Shown piece by piece: positions 15,770-23,711 of a stretch of DNA of 27,615 nt (within the stretch, counting starts at the first letter, position 1; each line of letters begins with the position of its first letter). Below the pieces are notes generated by a model. It ran no database searches. It was not told the origin of the DNA and was given only the letters and a program-made list of their open reading frames with translations. The position numbers were made by a program, and so were the translations under genes. Source of the stretch: JALZCH01 sp036387315 (GTDB lineage: Bacteria > Acidobacteriota > Blastocatellia > Pyrinomonadales > Pyrinomonadaceae); assembly GCA_036387315.1 (NCBI GenBank), contig DASVTY010000095.1:1-27615 (forward strand), read 5' to 3'.

Positions 15770-16339
15770 TATATTTTATTTATGAAGATCGAGATTTACT
15801 TTTAATTATGCTGCCGCGCAGGGTTATCTGCGCTTTATTGAGAAAATTGAAAAATTACTGTTGTTTCAGCAATCTTACCGGCGGCTGAAGCGCCTGAATT
15901 GATAATCAGATAAACAAGCTGAAATCACAGAAACACAGCTTTGTATTAAAAATTTCGCAAAACAAACATTCTGTATTATTTTCCTAAACGATATTTTGAG
16001 TAAGGCTTGAATTTGTTCAGGTTGATATTAGTTGAAAATATGAGGGCAAAAGTTTGCTACAAATTTCACAAAACACTCATTTGCACGCATTTTTTTCTTG
16101 AATCCAGAAGTCACCCGTAATTTTTAATAATTCAGTTCTCGCCGTTGCAGATGACTAAAAAAACGCGTGTTTGAACTGACTGCAATGCGATTTTTTGTTG
16201 ACATATGAATCTTATACCGCAGTTTTACGGTGTTTTTGGAATTAGTACCGCATAGTTGCGGTATAATCATTGTTAAATTGCTTACGCTTACACAATGTAT
16301 TTAGATAATGGGCAGATACAACTTAAATAGGAGGTCAAC
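15770..16339. other. 570-bp divergent intergenic region
   Basis: This lies between the minus-strand metalloprotease and the plus-strand zinc-finger gene, so it must hold both promoters. I see no convincing coding frame. It is AT-rich and contains a 6-bp-arm hairpin (15816-15833, GCGCAG/CTGCGC) in the protease leader, two operator-like sites (16215-16263) with a TATAAT overlapping the second, and a GTTAAAT at 16272 that could be the left edge of the cassette described below. Confidence 0.7.
16215..16267 (+). promoter_or_regulatory. Paired TACCGC operator-like sites with overlapping -10
   Basis: Two similar inverted repeats, TACCGCAGTTTTACGGT (16215-16231) and TACCGCATAGTTGCGGTA (16246-16263), have centres about 31 bp apart, close to three helical turns. 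TATAAT at 16262-16267 overlaps the second. The layout suits a repressor binding two sites on one face of the DNA and blocking the promoter of the gene at 16340. No clear -35 is seen, so an activator is also possible. Confidence 0.5.
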
Positions 16340-16759
16340 ATGCCTGATTACGTAACTTGCAAACACTGTAACGAAACAGGAACCTGTAAAAATGGGAAAG
16401 ACGGAATTAGCTGCTCTCGTTGCACTGCTTATTGGGCTGAAGCCATCAAAGGGTTTCAATCTTCAGGGAGTGAGTCGGGGCTAGTGTGCTCAGTGTGTTG
16501 GGGAAAAGGCATCGCCGAGCCGTCTAGTTCAAAATGGGTATACAGGTTCCCTGCCATACTAGCCATTATCTTTGTAGTCTTAGCGTTTTTCCTACTAGTC
16601 CTTTTTGGCTGGCGGGAATACAATCATTTCGACAAGCTTCTAGTTTTCGTAAGCACCCTTGTTGGAAGCATAACTGGATACTATTTTGGCGGCGAAAAAG
16701 CCAAGAGTGTGCCTCCGGAAAGTCCAAAGAAAGTTTATGCACAGCCGCCCCAGCCTTAA
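16340..16759 (+). CDS. Zinc-finger membrane protein, probable integron-type cassette gene
   Basis: A 139-residue protein. The N-terminal cytosolic part has three CxxC pairs (Cys7/10, Cys25/28, Cys50/53) plus Cys16, the last pair in CSVCWGKG, similar to the DnaJ-type CxxCxGxG zinc finger. Two membrane helices follow (about 70-91 and 100-118), then a Pro-rich tail. The family is not one I can name; a membrane-anchored zinc-finger adaptor or chaperone-like role is only a guess. AGGAGG at 16329-16334 is an ideal ribosome binding site. The stop is seven bases before an attC-like element, the usual spacing in integron cassettes, and codon choice (more CTA, AGT, TGT) differs from neighbouring genes. 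Confidence 0.72.
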   Translation: MPDYVTCKHCNETGTCKNGKDGISCSRCTAYWAEAIKGFQSSGSESGLVCSVCWGKGIAEPSSSKWVYRFPAILAIIFVVLAFFLLVLFGWREYNHFDKLLVFVSTLVGSITGYYFGGEKAKSVPPESPKKVYAQPPQP

Positions 16760-16765
16760 GACGCA

Positions 16766-16867
16766 ACCTAACAACGGCATGCACCCAACCGCGAATTAGC
16801 TCGGATGTCATCGAGAACTTGCCGCTTATAGGGTTGCGTGCGCGGCGGGTGATGCCGGACGTTCGAT
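16766..16867 (+). repeat. attC-like recombination site (59-base element)
   Basis: The left outer box ACCTAAC (16766-16772) fits the attC R'' consensus RYYYAAC. A folded stem follows: GGCAT (16776-16780) pairs with ATGCC (16852-16856), and CACCC (16782-16786) with GGGTG (16847-16851), leaving G16781 unpaired, like the extrahelical bases that give attC sites their polarity; CCGCG (16789-16793) pairs with CGCGG (16841-16845). The right outer box is GTTCGAT (16861-16867), departing from GTTRRRY at one position. A GTTAAAT at 16272, which fits the consensus, could be the other cassette border. No integrase gene is in the window. Confidence 0.6.
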
Positions 16868-17040
16868 TGCTTTGTTTAACCCAAACGAAATATGTCTCTA
16901 GAGCTTGATGAAACTTTAGATTAAGCAACTCGCGAATGGCTCAAAACAATGCCGGACAAGAGATTTAAAGCAATTATTTTTGTCACAAATCACCCACTTG
17001 CGGTGATTTTTTATTTGTAAACAATTCAGGAGGTTATTTT
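16868..17040. other. Intergenic region before the amidohydrolase
   Basis: No intact gene. From ATG 16892 there are ten codons to an in-frame TAA, after which the same frame reads ATREWLKTMPDKRFKAI before running into the terminator; this may be a decayed small gene. A clear terminator hairpin (16987-17014) and the amidohydrolase ribosome binding site AGGAGG (17028-17033) complete the region. Confidence 0.45.
16987..17014 (+). terminator. Rho-independent terminator just upstream of the amidohydrolase
   Basis: AAATCACC (16987-16994) pairs with GGTGATTT (17002-17009), seven-base loop, then Ts. It ends only 27 bases before the next ATG and 14 bases before its Shine-Dalgarno, which leaves little room for a separate promoter. 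It may act as a leader terminator rather than only ending upstream transcription. Confidence 0.7.
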
Positions 17041-18045
17041 ATGGCAAAAAGATTATTTTTAGTTTTTCACACTCTTTCATTGATTATCCTGGCTTCCGTC
17101 CTAGCAATTGCCCAAAACGGACAATCCTCTCAATCAAATTCTAAATCCGAGCAAATCGTTCCTTCGGCGGATCATCACCAGCATCTGTTCAGTCCCTCTT
17201 ATGTTGAGCTTCAACCCCCCGGCACAAAGACTATTACGGCTCAAGATGTTATTGATCTGCTGGACAAAGCAGGTATTCGGCGAGCTGTGCTTTTATCTAC
17301 CGGATACCGATATGGAAGACCCGGATCGGAACCGCCGGATGAATATGCAAAGGTCAAAGCGGAGAATGATTGGACTGCCGCCCAAGCCGCCCTTTTTCCG
17401 AAAAGGCTGATTGCGTTTTGCGGTTTCAATCCGCTCAAAGATTATGCGCTTGATGAGCTTGCCCGGTGTGCGAATAATAAGAATCTCCGTCACGGAATCA
17501 AACTACATTTCGGCAACTCGGATGTGCAGATGGAAAATTCCGAGCATTTCGAAAAATTAAAAAAAGTTTTCCAGGCTGCAAATAAACAGCGAATGGCAAT
17601 CGTCGTACATATGAGAGCTTCGATCTCCAAAAAACGCCCTTACGGACCGGAACAAGCGCGCGCTTTTCTCGAATTGCTGTCTTTCGCTCCCGACATTCCG
17701 GTACAAGTTGCTCATTTTGCCAGTTCGGGTCCGGGTTATGCTGATCCTCAGGGGCATTCGGTCATCGAAGTGCTGGCTGATGCCGTTGCGAAAAAAGACC
17801 CTCGAACACGGAAGCTTTGGTTTGAATTATCAACAAACGCTGTTCCTAAAAATCCGGCAGAAGTTTCCGACCTTCTGGTCAAGCTGATTCGGCAAATCGG
17901 AGTTAAACGAATACTTTTCGGCTCAGACGCGGCAACCGGAGATAATTTGAGACCGCGTGAGTCATGGGAAGCGTTTCGCCAACTAAAACTTTCGGAAAAA
18001 GAGATAAAAACTATCGCAGGAAATGTAGCTCCATATTTTCGTTAA
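17041..18045 (+). CDS. Exported amidohydrolase-family metal-dependent hydrolase
   Basis: A 334-residue protein with a signal peptide (about 1-24, cleaved near AIA-QN), then a TIM-barrel amidohydrolase of the amidohydrolase_2 type. The metal-binding HxH is His46-Gln-His48 (ADHHQHLF); later strands give GIKLHFGNSD, IVVHMRAS (metal His), VQVAHFASSG, and ILFGSDAATG with the terminal Asp. Members hydrolyse or decarboxylate cyclic and aromatic substrates; export to the periplasm is less usual for this group. Substrate is unknown. AGGAGG at 17028-17033 supports the start. It stands 77 bases before the N-acetyltransferase gene on the same strand. Confidence 0.85.
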   Translation: MAKRLFLVFHTLSLIILASVLAIAQNGQSSQSNSKSEQIVPSADHHQHLFSPSYVELQPPGTKTITAQDVIDLLDKAGIRRAVLLSTGYRYGRPGSEPPDEYAKVKAENDWTAAQAALFPKRLIAFCGFNPLKDYALDELARCANNKNLRHGIKLHFGNSDVQMENSEHFEKLKKVFQAANKQRMAIVVHMRASISKKRPYGPEQARAFLELLSFAPDIPVQVAHFASSGPGYADPQGHSVIEVLADAVAKKDPRTRKLWFELSTNAVPKNPAEVSDLLVKLIRQIGVKRILFGSDAATGDNLRPRESWEAFRQLKLSEKEIKTIAGNVAPYFR

Positions 18046-18122
18046 AACGCTAAACTAATTGTGTGCGTAATAAACCTCAACAGTTAGCTTTTACAAATTG
18101 AATATGATACGGAGAGAAATGC

Positions 18123-18881
18123 TTGGACGTTAATGCTTATCTGGAACGCATTAAATATAACGGCTCGCTTGCTCCGACCGCTGAAACACTGCGTGATTTG
18201 CAGGTTGCTCATCTGTTGACAGTGCCGTTTGAAAATTTAAGTATTCACTCCAAACAGCCGATTGTTCTCGAAGATAACGCTCTTTTTACCAAAATCGTCG
18301 GACACCGGCGCGGCGGTTTCTGTTATGAAGTAAACGGTCTGTTTGCCGCATTACTGCGTGCTTTGGGTTTCAAAGTTGAAATGCTTTCAGCCGAAGTCGC
18401 AAATGCCGAAGGCGGCTTTGGACCGAACTTCGACCATATGGCGTTGATGGTTTCGTTGGATAATCGCTGGCTTGCGGATGTCGGTTTCGGCGATTCATTC
18501 ATTGAACCGTTGCTGCTCGATGAGCGCGGCGAGCAAAAGCAAGGCAGGCGCGTTTACAAAATCGTCCCTGATAACGATTATCTAACTCTGATGCAGCGCG
18601 AAAACGAAGATGAATGGAAAGCTCAATATCGTTTTACCTTACAACCTTACGAATATGCGGACTATTATGGAATGTGCCGCTTTCATCAGACTTCGCCGCA
18701 ATCGCACTTTATGCAGCGTCGTATTTGCTCGCGGGCTACAGAGGAAGGTCGCATAACGTTAAGCGAGATGCGCTTTATCACAACATCTAAAAACGGCGAG
18801 CGGCAAGAGCGAATCCTAACGTGCCAAACAGAATACGACGCGGTTCTGCGCGAGCATTTTGGTATAGTAATGACAAACTAA
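18123..18881 (+). CDS. Arylamine N-acetyltransferase
   Basis: A 252-residue acetyl-CoA-dependent arylamine/arylhydrazine N-acetyltransferase. The catalytic triad is complete and well placed: Cys67 in RGGFCYEVNG, His105 in NFDHMAL and Asp119 in LADVGFGDS. Other family patterns include LRDLQVAHLLTVPFENLSIH near the N terminus and the C-terminal TEYDAVLREHFGI. The start appears to be TTG at 18123: GGAGAG at 18111-18116 is six bases upstream, while the nearby ATG at 18119 is out of frame and stops after four codons. NATs detoxify aromatic amines or act in amide-forming biosynthesis. The next ORF begins about 40 bases on. Confidence 0.95.
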   Translation: MDVNAYLERIKYNGSLAPTAETLRDLQVAHLLTVPFENLSIHSKQPIVLEDNALFTKIVGHRRGGFCYEVNGLFAALLRALGFKVEMLSAEVANAEGGFGPNFDHMALMVSLDNRWLADVGFGDSFIEPLLLDERGEQKQGRRVYKIVPDNDYLTLMQRENEDEWKAQYRFTLQPYEYADYYGMCRFHQTSPQSHFMQRRICSRATEEGRITLSEMRFITTSKNGERQERILTCQTEYDAVLREHFGIVMTN

Positions 18882-18920
18882 GCTATCTTGACTTGCGGCT
18901 AATTCAAAAGGAGAGAACGG

Positions 18921-18974
18921 ATGAATTCCATAGCTAAATGGGTTGACTACGATACATCCTTAGATAAAGGATGA
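18921..18974 (+). CDS. 17-codon leader ORF coupled to the Coq4-like gene
   Basis: ATG at 18921 with a strong Shine-Dalgarno (AAGGAGAG, 18908-18915) opens a 17-codon frame, MNSIAKWVDYDTSLDKG, whose TGA (18972-18974) overlaps the ATG at 18971 as ATGA. The downstream gene has no properly spaced ribosome binding site, so its translation probably depends on this ORF. It could be a true leader peptide, or the displaced N terminus of the downstream protein after a frameshift. Confidence 0.5.
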   Translation: MNSIAKWVDYDTSLDKG

Positions 18975-19558
18975 GCGCTTACAATCCAGAGCTAACACTT
19001 CGTGATGCCCGAGCGCAATATTTTGCCGTTAACAACTTTGGCTGGGGCGGATACGATGATAAATGGGTCAAAGTCGAATACGGGCTGCTGCGTTTCTACT
19101 TTCCGAACACCAAAGGGAGAGTTAAAGTCGTCAAATATCATGACCTTCATCATATTTTGACCGAATACGGCACTTCATTATCCGGCGAGACTGAAATCGG
19201 GGCGTGGGAGGTTGCGACCGGATGCACGCGCAGCCTGGCGGCGTGGCTGTTAAATTTATCAGGTTTTGCCGCCGGTCTCTTCATCAATCCGGGCGGCGTT
19301 TACAAAGCCTTTCTGCGCGGACGGCAAAGCTCGAATTTGTATCATTTGAGCTTTGACGACGAACTGCTTTCACAGCGAGTCGGACAATTACGGCAGCAGC
19401 TTTCTCTGGATAAGCCGAGCGAGCCGCCGACTTTTATTGATAATATAGTTTTTGTCGTTTGGGCTATTGTTAGCGTCGTCACATTGCTCGGAATAATCGG
19501 AATTGCACTCTCGCCCCTGATTGTATTGTCAGCTTTGGCATTGATGCTGTCTGCGTAA
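18971..19558 (+). CDS. Coq4-like protein with C-terminal membrane segments
   Basis: A 195-residue protein. Residues 57-73 (HDLHHILTEYGTSLSGE) match the HDxxHx(11)E signature of the Coq4 family exactly: His57, Asp58, His61 and Glu73. Coq4 binds a divalent metal and takes part in ubiquinone head-group modification in eukaryotes and some bacteria. Before this motif comes a WGGYDDKWVKVEYGLLRFYF segment, and after it GAWEVATGCTRSLAAWLLNL. About residues 155-193 are strongly hydrophobic and should form two membrane helices, unlike classical soluble Coq4. Assignment rests on the motif and spacing; the substrate may differ. Its start is coupled to a 17-codon upstream ORF. The GNAT gene follows at 17 bases. 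Confidence 0.65.
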   Translation: MSAYNPELTLRDARAQYFAVNNFGWGGYDDKWVKVEYGLLRFYFPNTKGRVKVVKYHDLHHILTEYGTSLSGETEIGAWEVATGCTRSLAAWLLNLSGFAAGLFINPGGVYKAFLRGRQSSNLYHLSFDDELLSQRVGQLRQQLSLDKPSEPPTFIDNIVFVVWAIVSVVTLLGIIGIALSPLIVLSALALMLSA

Positions 19559-19575
19559 CTTTATAAGCTAAATAA

Positions 19576-20052
19576 ATGGTTTTGATTCGCAAAGCCGGAA
19601 CTGAAGATTGCGAAGGCATCTGGCGCGCTCATATAGCCGCCATCGAAGGCAGCGCGGCGAGCCACTACTCGCCTGAAGTGATTCAAGTCTGGGTTGGACG
19701 AACGAAACCTGAAAAGTATTTGAATGCAATTGAAAACCTGGAGTTTTTCGTTGCTGAAGAAGGTGAGCTTATTATCGGTTTCGCGGTAATGAATTTACAG
19801 GATAAAGAAGTGCAGGGGCTTTATGTTGACCCAAGTTTTGGGCGTCGCGGTCTCGGACTCAAACTGATGCAAACACTTGAAAACAAAGCCTGCGAACTCG
19901 GTCTTGAATCATTGCAGTTATTTTCCTCTCTTAATGCAGTCGCATTTTATGAGCGTTTGGGATACGAAGCGCGCGAGCATCTGATTCATAAGTTAAATGA
20001 TAAAGTCGAGCGCGCTTGTGTGAGGATGGAGAAGAAACTGCAATCCATTTGA
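19576..20052 (+). CDS. GNAT-family N-acetyltransferase
   Basis: A 158-residue acetyl-CoA-dependent acetyltransferase. The N-terminal strand-helix is VLIRKAGTEDCEGIWRAHIA; the central strand LIIGFAVMNL leads to motif A, VQGLYVDPSFGRRGLGLKLM, with the pyrophosphate-binding R-R-x-G-x-G/L; then LESLQLFSSLNAVAFYERLG is the typical motif B ending. The acceptor substrate is unknown. It starts 17 bases after the Coq4-like gene with only a weak ribosome binding site, so cotranscription is likely. Confidence 0.9.
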   Translation: MVLIRKAGTEDCEGIWRAHIAAIEGSAASHYSPEVIQVWVGRTKPEKYLNAIENLEFFVAEEGELIIGFAVMNLQDKEVQGLYVDPSFGRRGLGLKLMQTLENKACELGLESLQLFSSLNAVAFYERLGYEAREHLIHKLNDKVERACVRMEKKLQSI

Positions 20053-20211
20053 AAGTCTGTCGGTTGTTAAATTCGGCGTTAGCTTTTAAAGCGCTGCGCG
20101 GTTAATATCAGTTACAGGCTGTTAATTCTTATCACAAGAATTTATCAACGCTCATTTGCACAGCTTCATTTAAACCTTCGGGGTAAAAATCCATATTATA
20201 TTCAGCAGTTG

Positions 20212-22533
20212 ATGAGAATGTTTCGAAAGAATATTTTTTTATCGTTTATAAACTTTAGCTTGATAATCGTCTGTTTATCATTAACCGATTACTCTTACGC
20301 CCAAAGCAGAGCCGCCGTTAAACGTTCGGGCAAGAAAACGGCGCGGGAAGCAAACAGCTCCAAACGCGCCAATCTTGAAAAGGCGGAAAGAGTGATAAAG
20401 GCTCACGCAAAATCGGCTGCGCTCAAAATCAAAAAACAATTTAATGAAAAACTCGTTGCAATTCCATTGCAGTATCACGGCGTTTCGGATTCGTTGTTCA
20501 ACCTCGCCAGCCGTCCCGACTCCAATTTAAGGCTGAAAGAACGCACGTTCAAAGAGAACGAAAGAGAGCTTTTTTCCGGCAAGGCAAATCCGAATGAGCT
20601 TGTCGCCGCGCCGCCCTCGGCTGTGCAAACGGAAACGTCTGCGCCTTTGGCTGCGACACCTGTCGCGAGCTTTGAAGGACCCGGACAAGGAATGCCCGGC
20701 TACACTGTCACAATCTCTCCGCCGGATACGACTTTAGCCGTTGGATTAAATCACGTCGTCGTCTGGGTTAACGCGCAATACGCGGTTTTCAGTAAGAGCG
20801 GAACAAAATTGCTTCCGGGAAACGGTTTTGTTGACGGCAACACGCTGTTTGCGGGACTCGGTAATGCTTGCGAAACGACGAATCGCGGCGACCCGACGCT
20901 GCAATACGACCGTTTAGCCGACCGCTGGATTCTGAGTCAGTTTGCGTTCTCTTCCAATTCCGGTCCGTTTCTTCAATGCATCGCGGTTTCGACTTCCGGC
21001 GACCCGACCGGGAGTTATTACCGCTATTCGTTCTCGCTTCCGGGCGGCGGTTTCAATGATTACGGCAAGCTCGGCGTTTGGACTGACGCATATTACATTT
21101 CTTATGCTGTCCTCACAAGCCCTGCCGGAGTTTATATCGGCTCAGGTCTGTGCGCTTATGACAAAGCCAAAATGATGATCGGCGAACCTGCCGTCTCGAT
21201 CTGTGGAGTCGGCAATTATGCAGGTGCGGACGTTTTTCTTCCAATAGATTTAGACGGAACGACGCTGCCGACAAACACGAATCAAGGTGGTATTTTCGCG
21301 GGATATTCATTTACCGGGCAGGCAATTCGATTAATTAAGCTCAAGCCGGATTTCGCCAATCTTACCGGCACTCTGAGCGACGGTTTAGGCGGCGCTTTGG
21401 AAAGCTACGTCAACATCCCGGTCGGAGCGACGACCGCCGCCTGCAACGGCGTCGGCAGCGCTTGCGCCGCGCAGCCCGGCACGACGACAAAACTTGACAC
21501 ACTCGGCGACCGGCTCATGTACCGGCTCGCTTACCGCAATCGCAACGGTGTTGACAGCCTTCTGGTGAGTCATGCGGTTGACCCTGACGGCGAAGGTGCG
21601 CGCGGCTCCGCTATTCGCTGGTATGAAATTCGCAATCCGTTTTCCGCCGCTCCGACTCTTTATCAAAACGCCACATACGATCCGGGCGCGAACGGCGACC
21701 GCTGGATGTCTTCGCTGGCAATGGATAAATTCGGCAACATTCTGATGGGCTATAACGTTGCCAATGCAGCGACGAACTTAAAGCCTTCCATCGCTTTCAC
21801 CGGACGATTGCAGAGCGATCCGTTAAACACGATGCAGGGCGAGATTATTTCTCAAACCGGCGGCGGATCGCAGATCGGAGGACTGACCAGATGGGGCGAT
21901 TACACGACAATGCAGATTGATCCGGCGGACGATGCCACTTTCTGGTACATCGGTCAATACCTCGCGGCGGATGATTTTTTCAACTGGAACACTCGCGTTT
22001 TCAGCTACAAATTTGTCACCAATGTTGCCAATGTCGAAGGAAATGTAACTTACGGAACGCCGCTGGTCACATATCCAGCCAAATACGTTCCGAATGTATC
22101 GTTCACTTTATCGGGCGATTCTTCTACAACCGCTTTAACAAACAACTTCGGAGCGTATTCATTAACCAACCTCTTCACCGGCGGGCATTACACAGTCACG
22201 CCTGCAAAGACGGGAAACGTCAACGGCATCAGTCCGTTTGATGCAACACTGGTTCTTCGTCACGTTGCGGCTAACGGTGTAGGACCTAACGCCTTATCGG
22301 CAAATCAACAAATTGCGGCTGATACAAATGGCGCAGGCGGCATTACAGCCTTTGATGCAACGCTGATTCTTCGTTATGTGGCGGCAAATTCACAGAATGC
22401 CAATACCGGATTAGTCGGTAATTGGAAATTTTTACCCGGTTCTCAAAGCTATCAGCCGTTAAACGGTTCAGCCTTCAACCAGAACTACACAGCCATTTTG
22501 ATTGGAGAAATCAACGGCAATTGGGTGCCGTAA
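20212..22533 (+). CDS. Large secreted protein with C-terminal dockerin-like domain
   Basis: A 773-residue exported protein: signal peptide (about residues 1-30, ending DYSYAQS), a basic Lys/Arg/Ala-rich segment (about 33-75), then a long region of about 140-600 with repeated Asp/Gly-rich beta motifs (SPPDTTLAVGLNHVVVWVNA, DPTLQYDRLADRWILSQFAF, DRWMSSLAMDKFGNILMGYN) that resembles a beta-propeller. A carboxypeptidase-regulatory-like segment (about 605-665) precedes a type I dockerin pattern (about 669-732) with two calcium-loop repeats, VNGISPFDATLVLRHVA and AGGITAFDATLILRYVA. No cohesin is in the window. ATG 20212 and ATG 20218 are both possible starts; neither has a good ribosome binding site. 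Function unknown, extracellular. Confidence 0.78.
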   Translation: MRMFRKNIFLSFINFSLIIVCLSLTDYSYAQSRAAVKRSGKKTAREANSSKRANLEKAERVIKAHAKSAALKIKKQFNEKLVAIPLQYHGVSDSLFNLASRPDSNLRLKERTFKENERELFSGKANPNELVAAPPSAVQTETSAPLAATPVASFEGPGQGMPGYTVTISPPDTTLAVGLNHVVVWVNAQYAVFSKSGTKLLPGNGFVDGNTLFAGLGNACETTNRGDPTLQYDRLADRWILSQFAFSSNSGPFLQCIAVSTSGDPTGSYYRYSFSLPGGGFNDYGKLGVWTDAYYISYAVLTSPAGVYIGSGLCAYDKAKMMIGEPAVSICGVGNYAGADVFLPIDLDGTTLPTNTNQGGIFAGYSFTGQAIRLIKLKPDFANLTGTLSDGLGGALESYVNIPVGATTAACNGVGSACAAQPGTTTKLDTLGDRLMYRLAYRNRNGVDSLLVSHAVDPDGEGARGSAIRWYEIRNPFSAAPTLYQNATYDPGANGDRWMSSLAMDKFGNILMGYNVANAATNLKPSIAFTGRLQSDPLNTMQGEIISQTGGGSQIGGLTRWGDYTTMQIDPADDATFWYIGQYLAADDFFNWNTRVFSYKFVTNVANVEGNVTYGTPLVTYPAKYVPNVSFTLSGDSSTTALTNNFGAYSLTNLFTGGHYTVTPAKTGNVNGISPFDATLVLRHVAANGVGPNALSANQQIAADTNGAGGITAFDATLILRYVAANSQNANTGLVGNWKFLPGSQSYQPLNGSAFNQNYTAILIGEINGNWVP

Positions 22534-22556
22534 GCTAATTTCGATGACTCTTTTTT

Positions 22557-23522
22557 TTAGGTCATTGCCAGAATTATTTTGCGCGTGCCGCTAAAAGGCA
22601 TTCGTCCGTGTGCGGCGAGCAGATTGTCCAAAACCAGAACATCGCCCGCGCGCCAGGGAAACAGCACGGTTTCGCTCGTCAAAACGGTTCGGATTTGTTC
22701 GAGCATTCCAACCGGAATCGGCGAGCCGTCGCCGAATCTGGCGTTCAGGCGAAAATCGTCTTCGGGCATCTGCGAAATAAAGTCTTGATATGTCTTCGCG
22801 TCAAGCGCCGATGGGTGAAAGCCGTGCGCTTGATTAAACCAAACTTCATCAGCGGTTTCGGGATGCACAATCGTTGCCGGGCGCGTTTGGCTGAGTCTCA
22901 AACTGCCATCCGGCTTCCATTCAAAATCCCCGCCGACCGCTCGGCAATATGTTTCGACTTCGTTTTTATCTTCGGTTTCAAAAGCGTCCTGCCACGAATA
23001 TCCCGAACCTTTGTTCGCATCCAGATTGCGAATGTACATCACGCCCTTTTGTTTAAAGACGCGCACAATCTCAGGCTCGATTTTATTTAAAATCCGGCGG
23101 CTGTCGGCGATTGAAGTTTCGCCGCCGGTTTCAGGCTGGATTGCGCAGCAGAAAAACAACAGACGCGGAAACTCTTCTGCGTAAGACAATTCGTTGTGCA
23201 AAGCGAGCGTTAAATCGGGCGGATATTCGGTCGAAGTGTAAACTTTCCCTTCAAGACGCGAGCGCGGCGAGGCTCCGCCGGTGTAATTTAATAAATCTTT
23301 TCCCGAAAATTCGGCGGCAAATCTTGCCAAATCGGCTTCGGTCGAAATTCCAAAACTGCGAAACAGCAACGCGCCATAGCGATGCAGATTTTCGATTAAA
23401 AATTCCTTTTTCTCCCGACAAACGGCAAACAATGTTTCAGGCGCGCCGCGCTCCGTTTGAACCGATTCGGGTTCAATCACAAAAGGCATTCTCAGGCTGT
23501 CGAAAAGCGCGGCTTTAATCAT
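22557..23522 (-). CDS. TauD/TfdA-family Fe(II)/2-oxoglutarate oxygenase
   Basis: A 321-residue oxygenase. The iron-binding triad is His109 and Glu111 in LHNELSYAEEFPRLLFFCC (HxE instead of HxD) and distal His305 in LLAAHGRMPFSGTRKI, with the 2-oxoglutarate-binding Arg following at about 312. The surrounding patterns (GGETSIADSRRIL, GDVLVLDNLLAAHGR) resemble the SyrP/clavaminate-synthase-like branch of TauD, whose members hydroxylate amino acids or peptides in natural-product pathways. It is transcribed away from the gene at 23712 across a 189-bp region containing a palindrome, which suggests shared control with that gene set. It converges on the dockerin gene ending at 22533. Confidence 0.9.
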   Translation of the reverse strand: MIKAALFDSLRMPFVIEPESVQTERGAPETLFAVCREKKEFLIENLHRYGALLFRSFGISTEADLARFAAEFSGKDLLNYTGGASPRSRLEGKVYTSTEYPPDLTLALHNELSYAEEFPRLLFFCCAIQPETGGETSIADSRRILNKIEPEIVRVFKQKGVMYIRNLDANKGSGYSWQDAFETEDKNEVETYCRAVGGDFEWKPDGSLRLSQTRPATIVHPETADEVWFNQAHGFHPSALDAKTYQDFISQMPEDDFRLNARFGDGSPIPVGMLEQIRTVLTSETVLFPWRAGDVLVLDNLLAAHGRMPFSGTRKIILAMT

Positions 23523-23584
23523 CGCTGGTAAGTATTAAAATAAGTTGTAAACGCATTAAAAATTATTTCAAAAGTTTTTAATGT

Positions 23585-23637
23585 TCTGTAGCGTACAGAC
23601 TCATATTTTAAAAACAGCTATCTTCAAGCATTATAAT
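23585..23637. promoter_or_regulatory. Operator-like palindrome and -10 in the divergent promoter region
   Basis: TCTGTA-GCG-TACAGA (23585-23599) is a perfect palindrome with a three-base centre, 62 bases from the TauD start and 112 bases from the start at 23712. TATAAT at 23632-23637 could serve the rightward gene; no good -35 is visible. The position suits a regulator controlling both directions. No regulator gene is next to it. Confidence 0.45.
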
Positions 23638-23711
23638 TTTATAAAGTTTTGATCTTAGCGTCTTACTGAATCTATAAAATCAGCACGAACGAGAACTGTT
23701 CGGCATCGGCT

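Noticed and set aside
16892..17020. Small gene from ATG 16892 interrupted by an in-frame TAA at 16922
   Set aside because: The frame reads plausibly (ATREWLKTMPDKRF) but is short, has no ribosome binding site and runs through a terminator; noted as possible decay product only.
17041..20052. Amidohydrolase, N-acetyltransferase, Coq4-like and GNAT genes as one defined pathway
   Set aside because: Same strand and moderate spacing, but there is no shared substrate logic or coupling beyond the last two genes; co-function is not supported.
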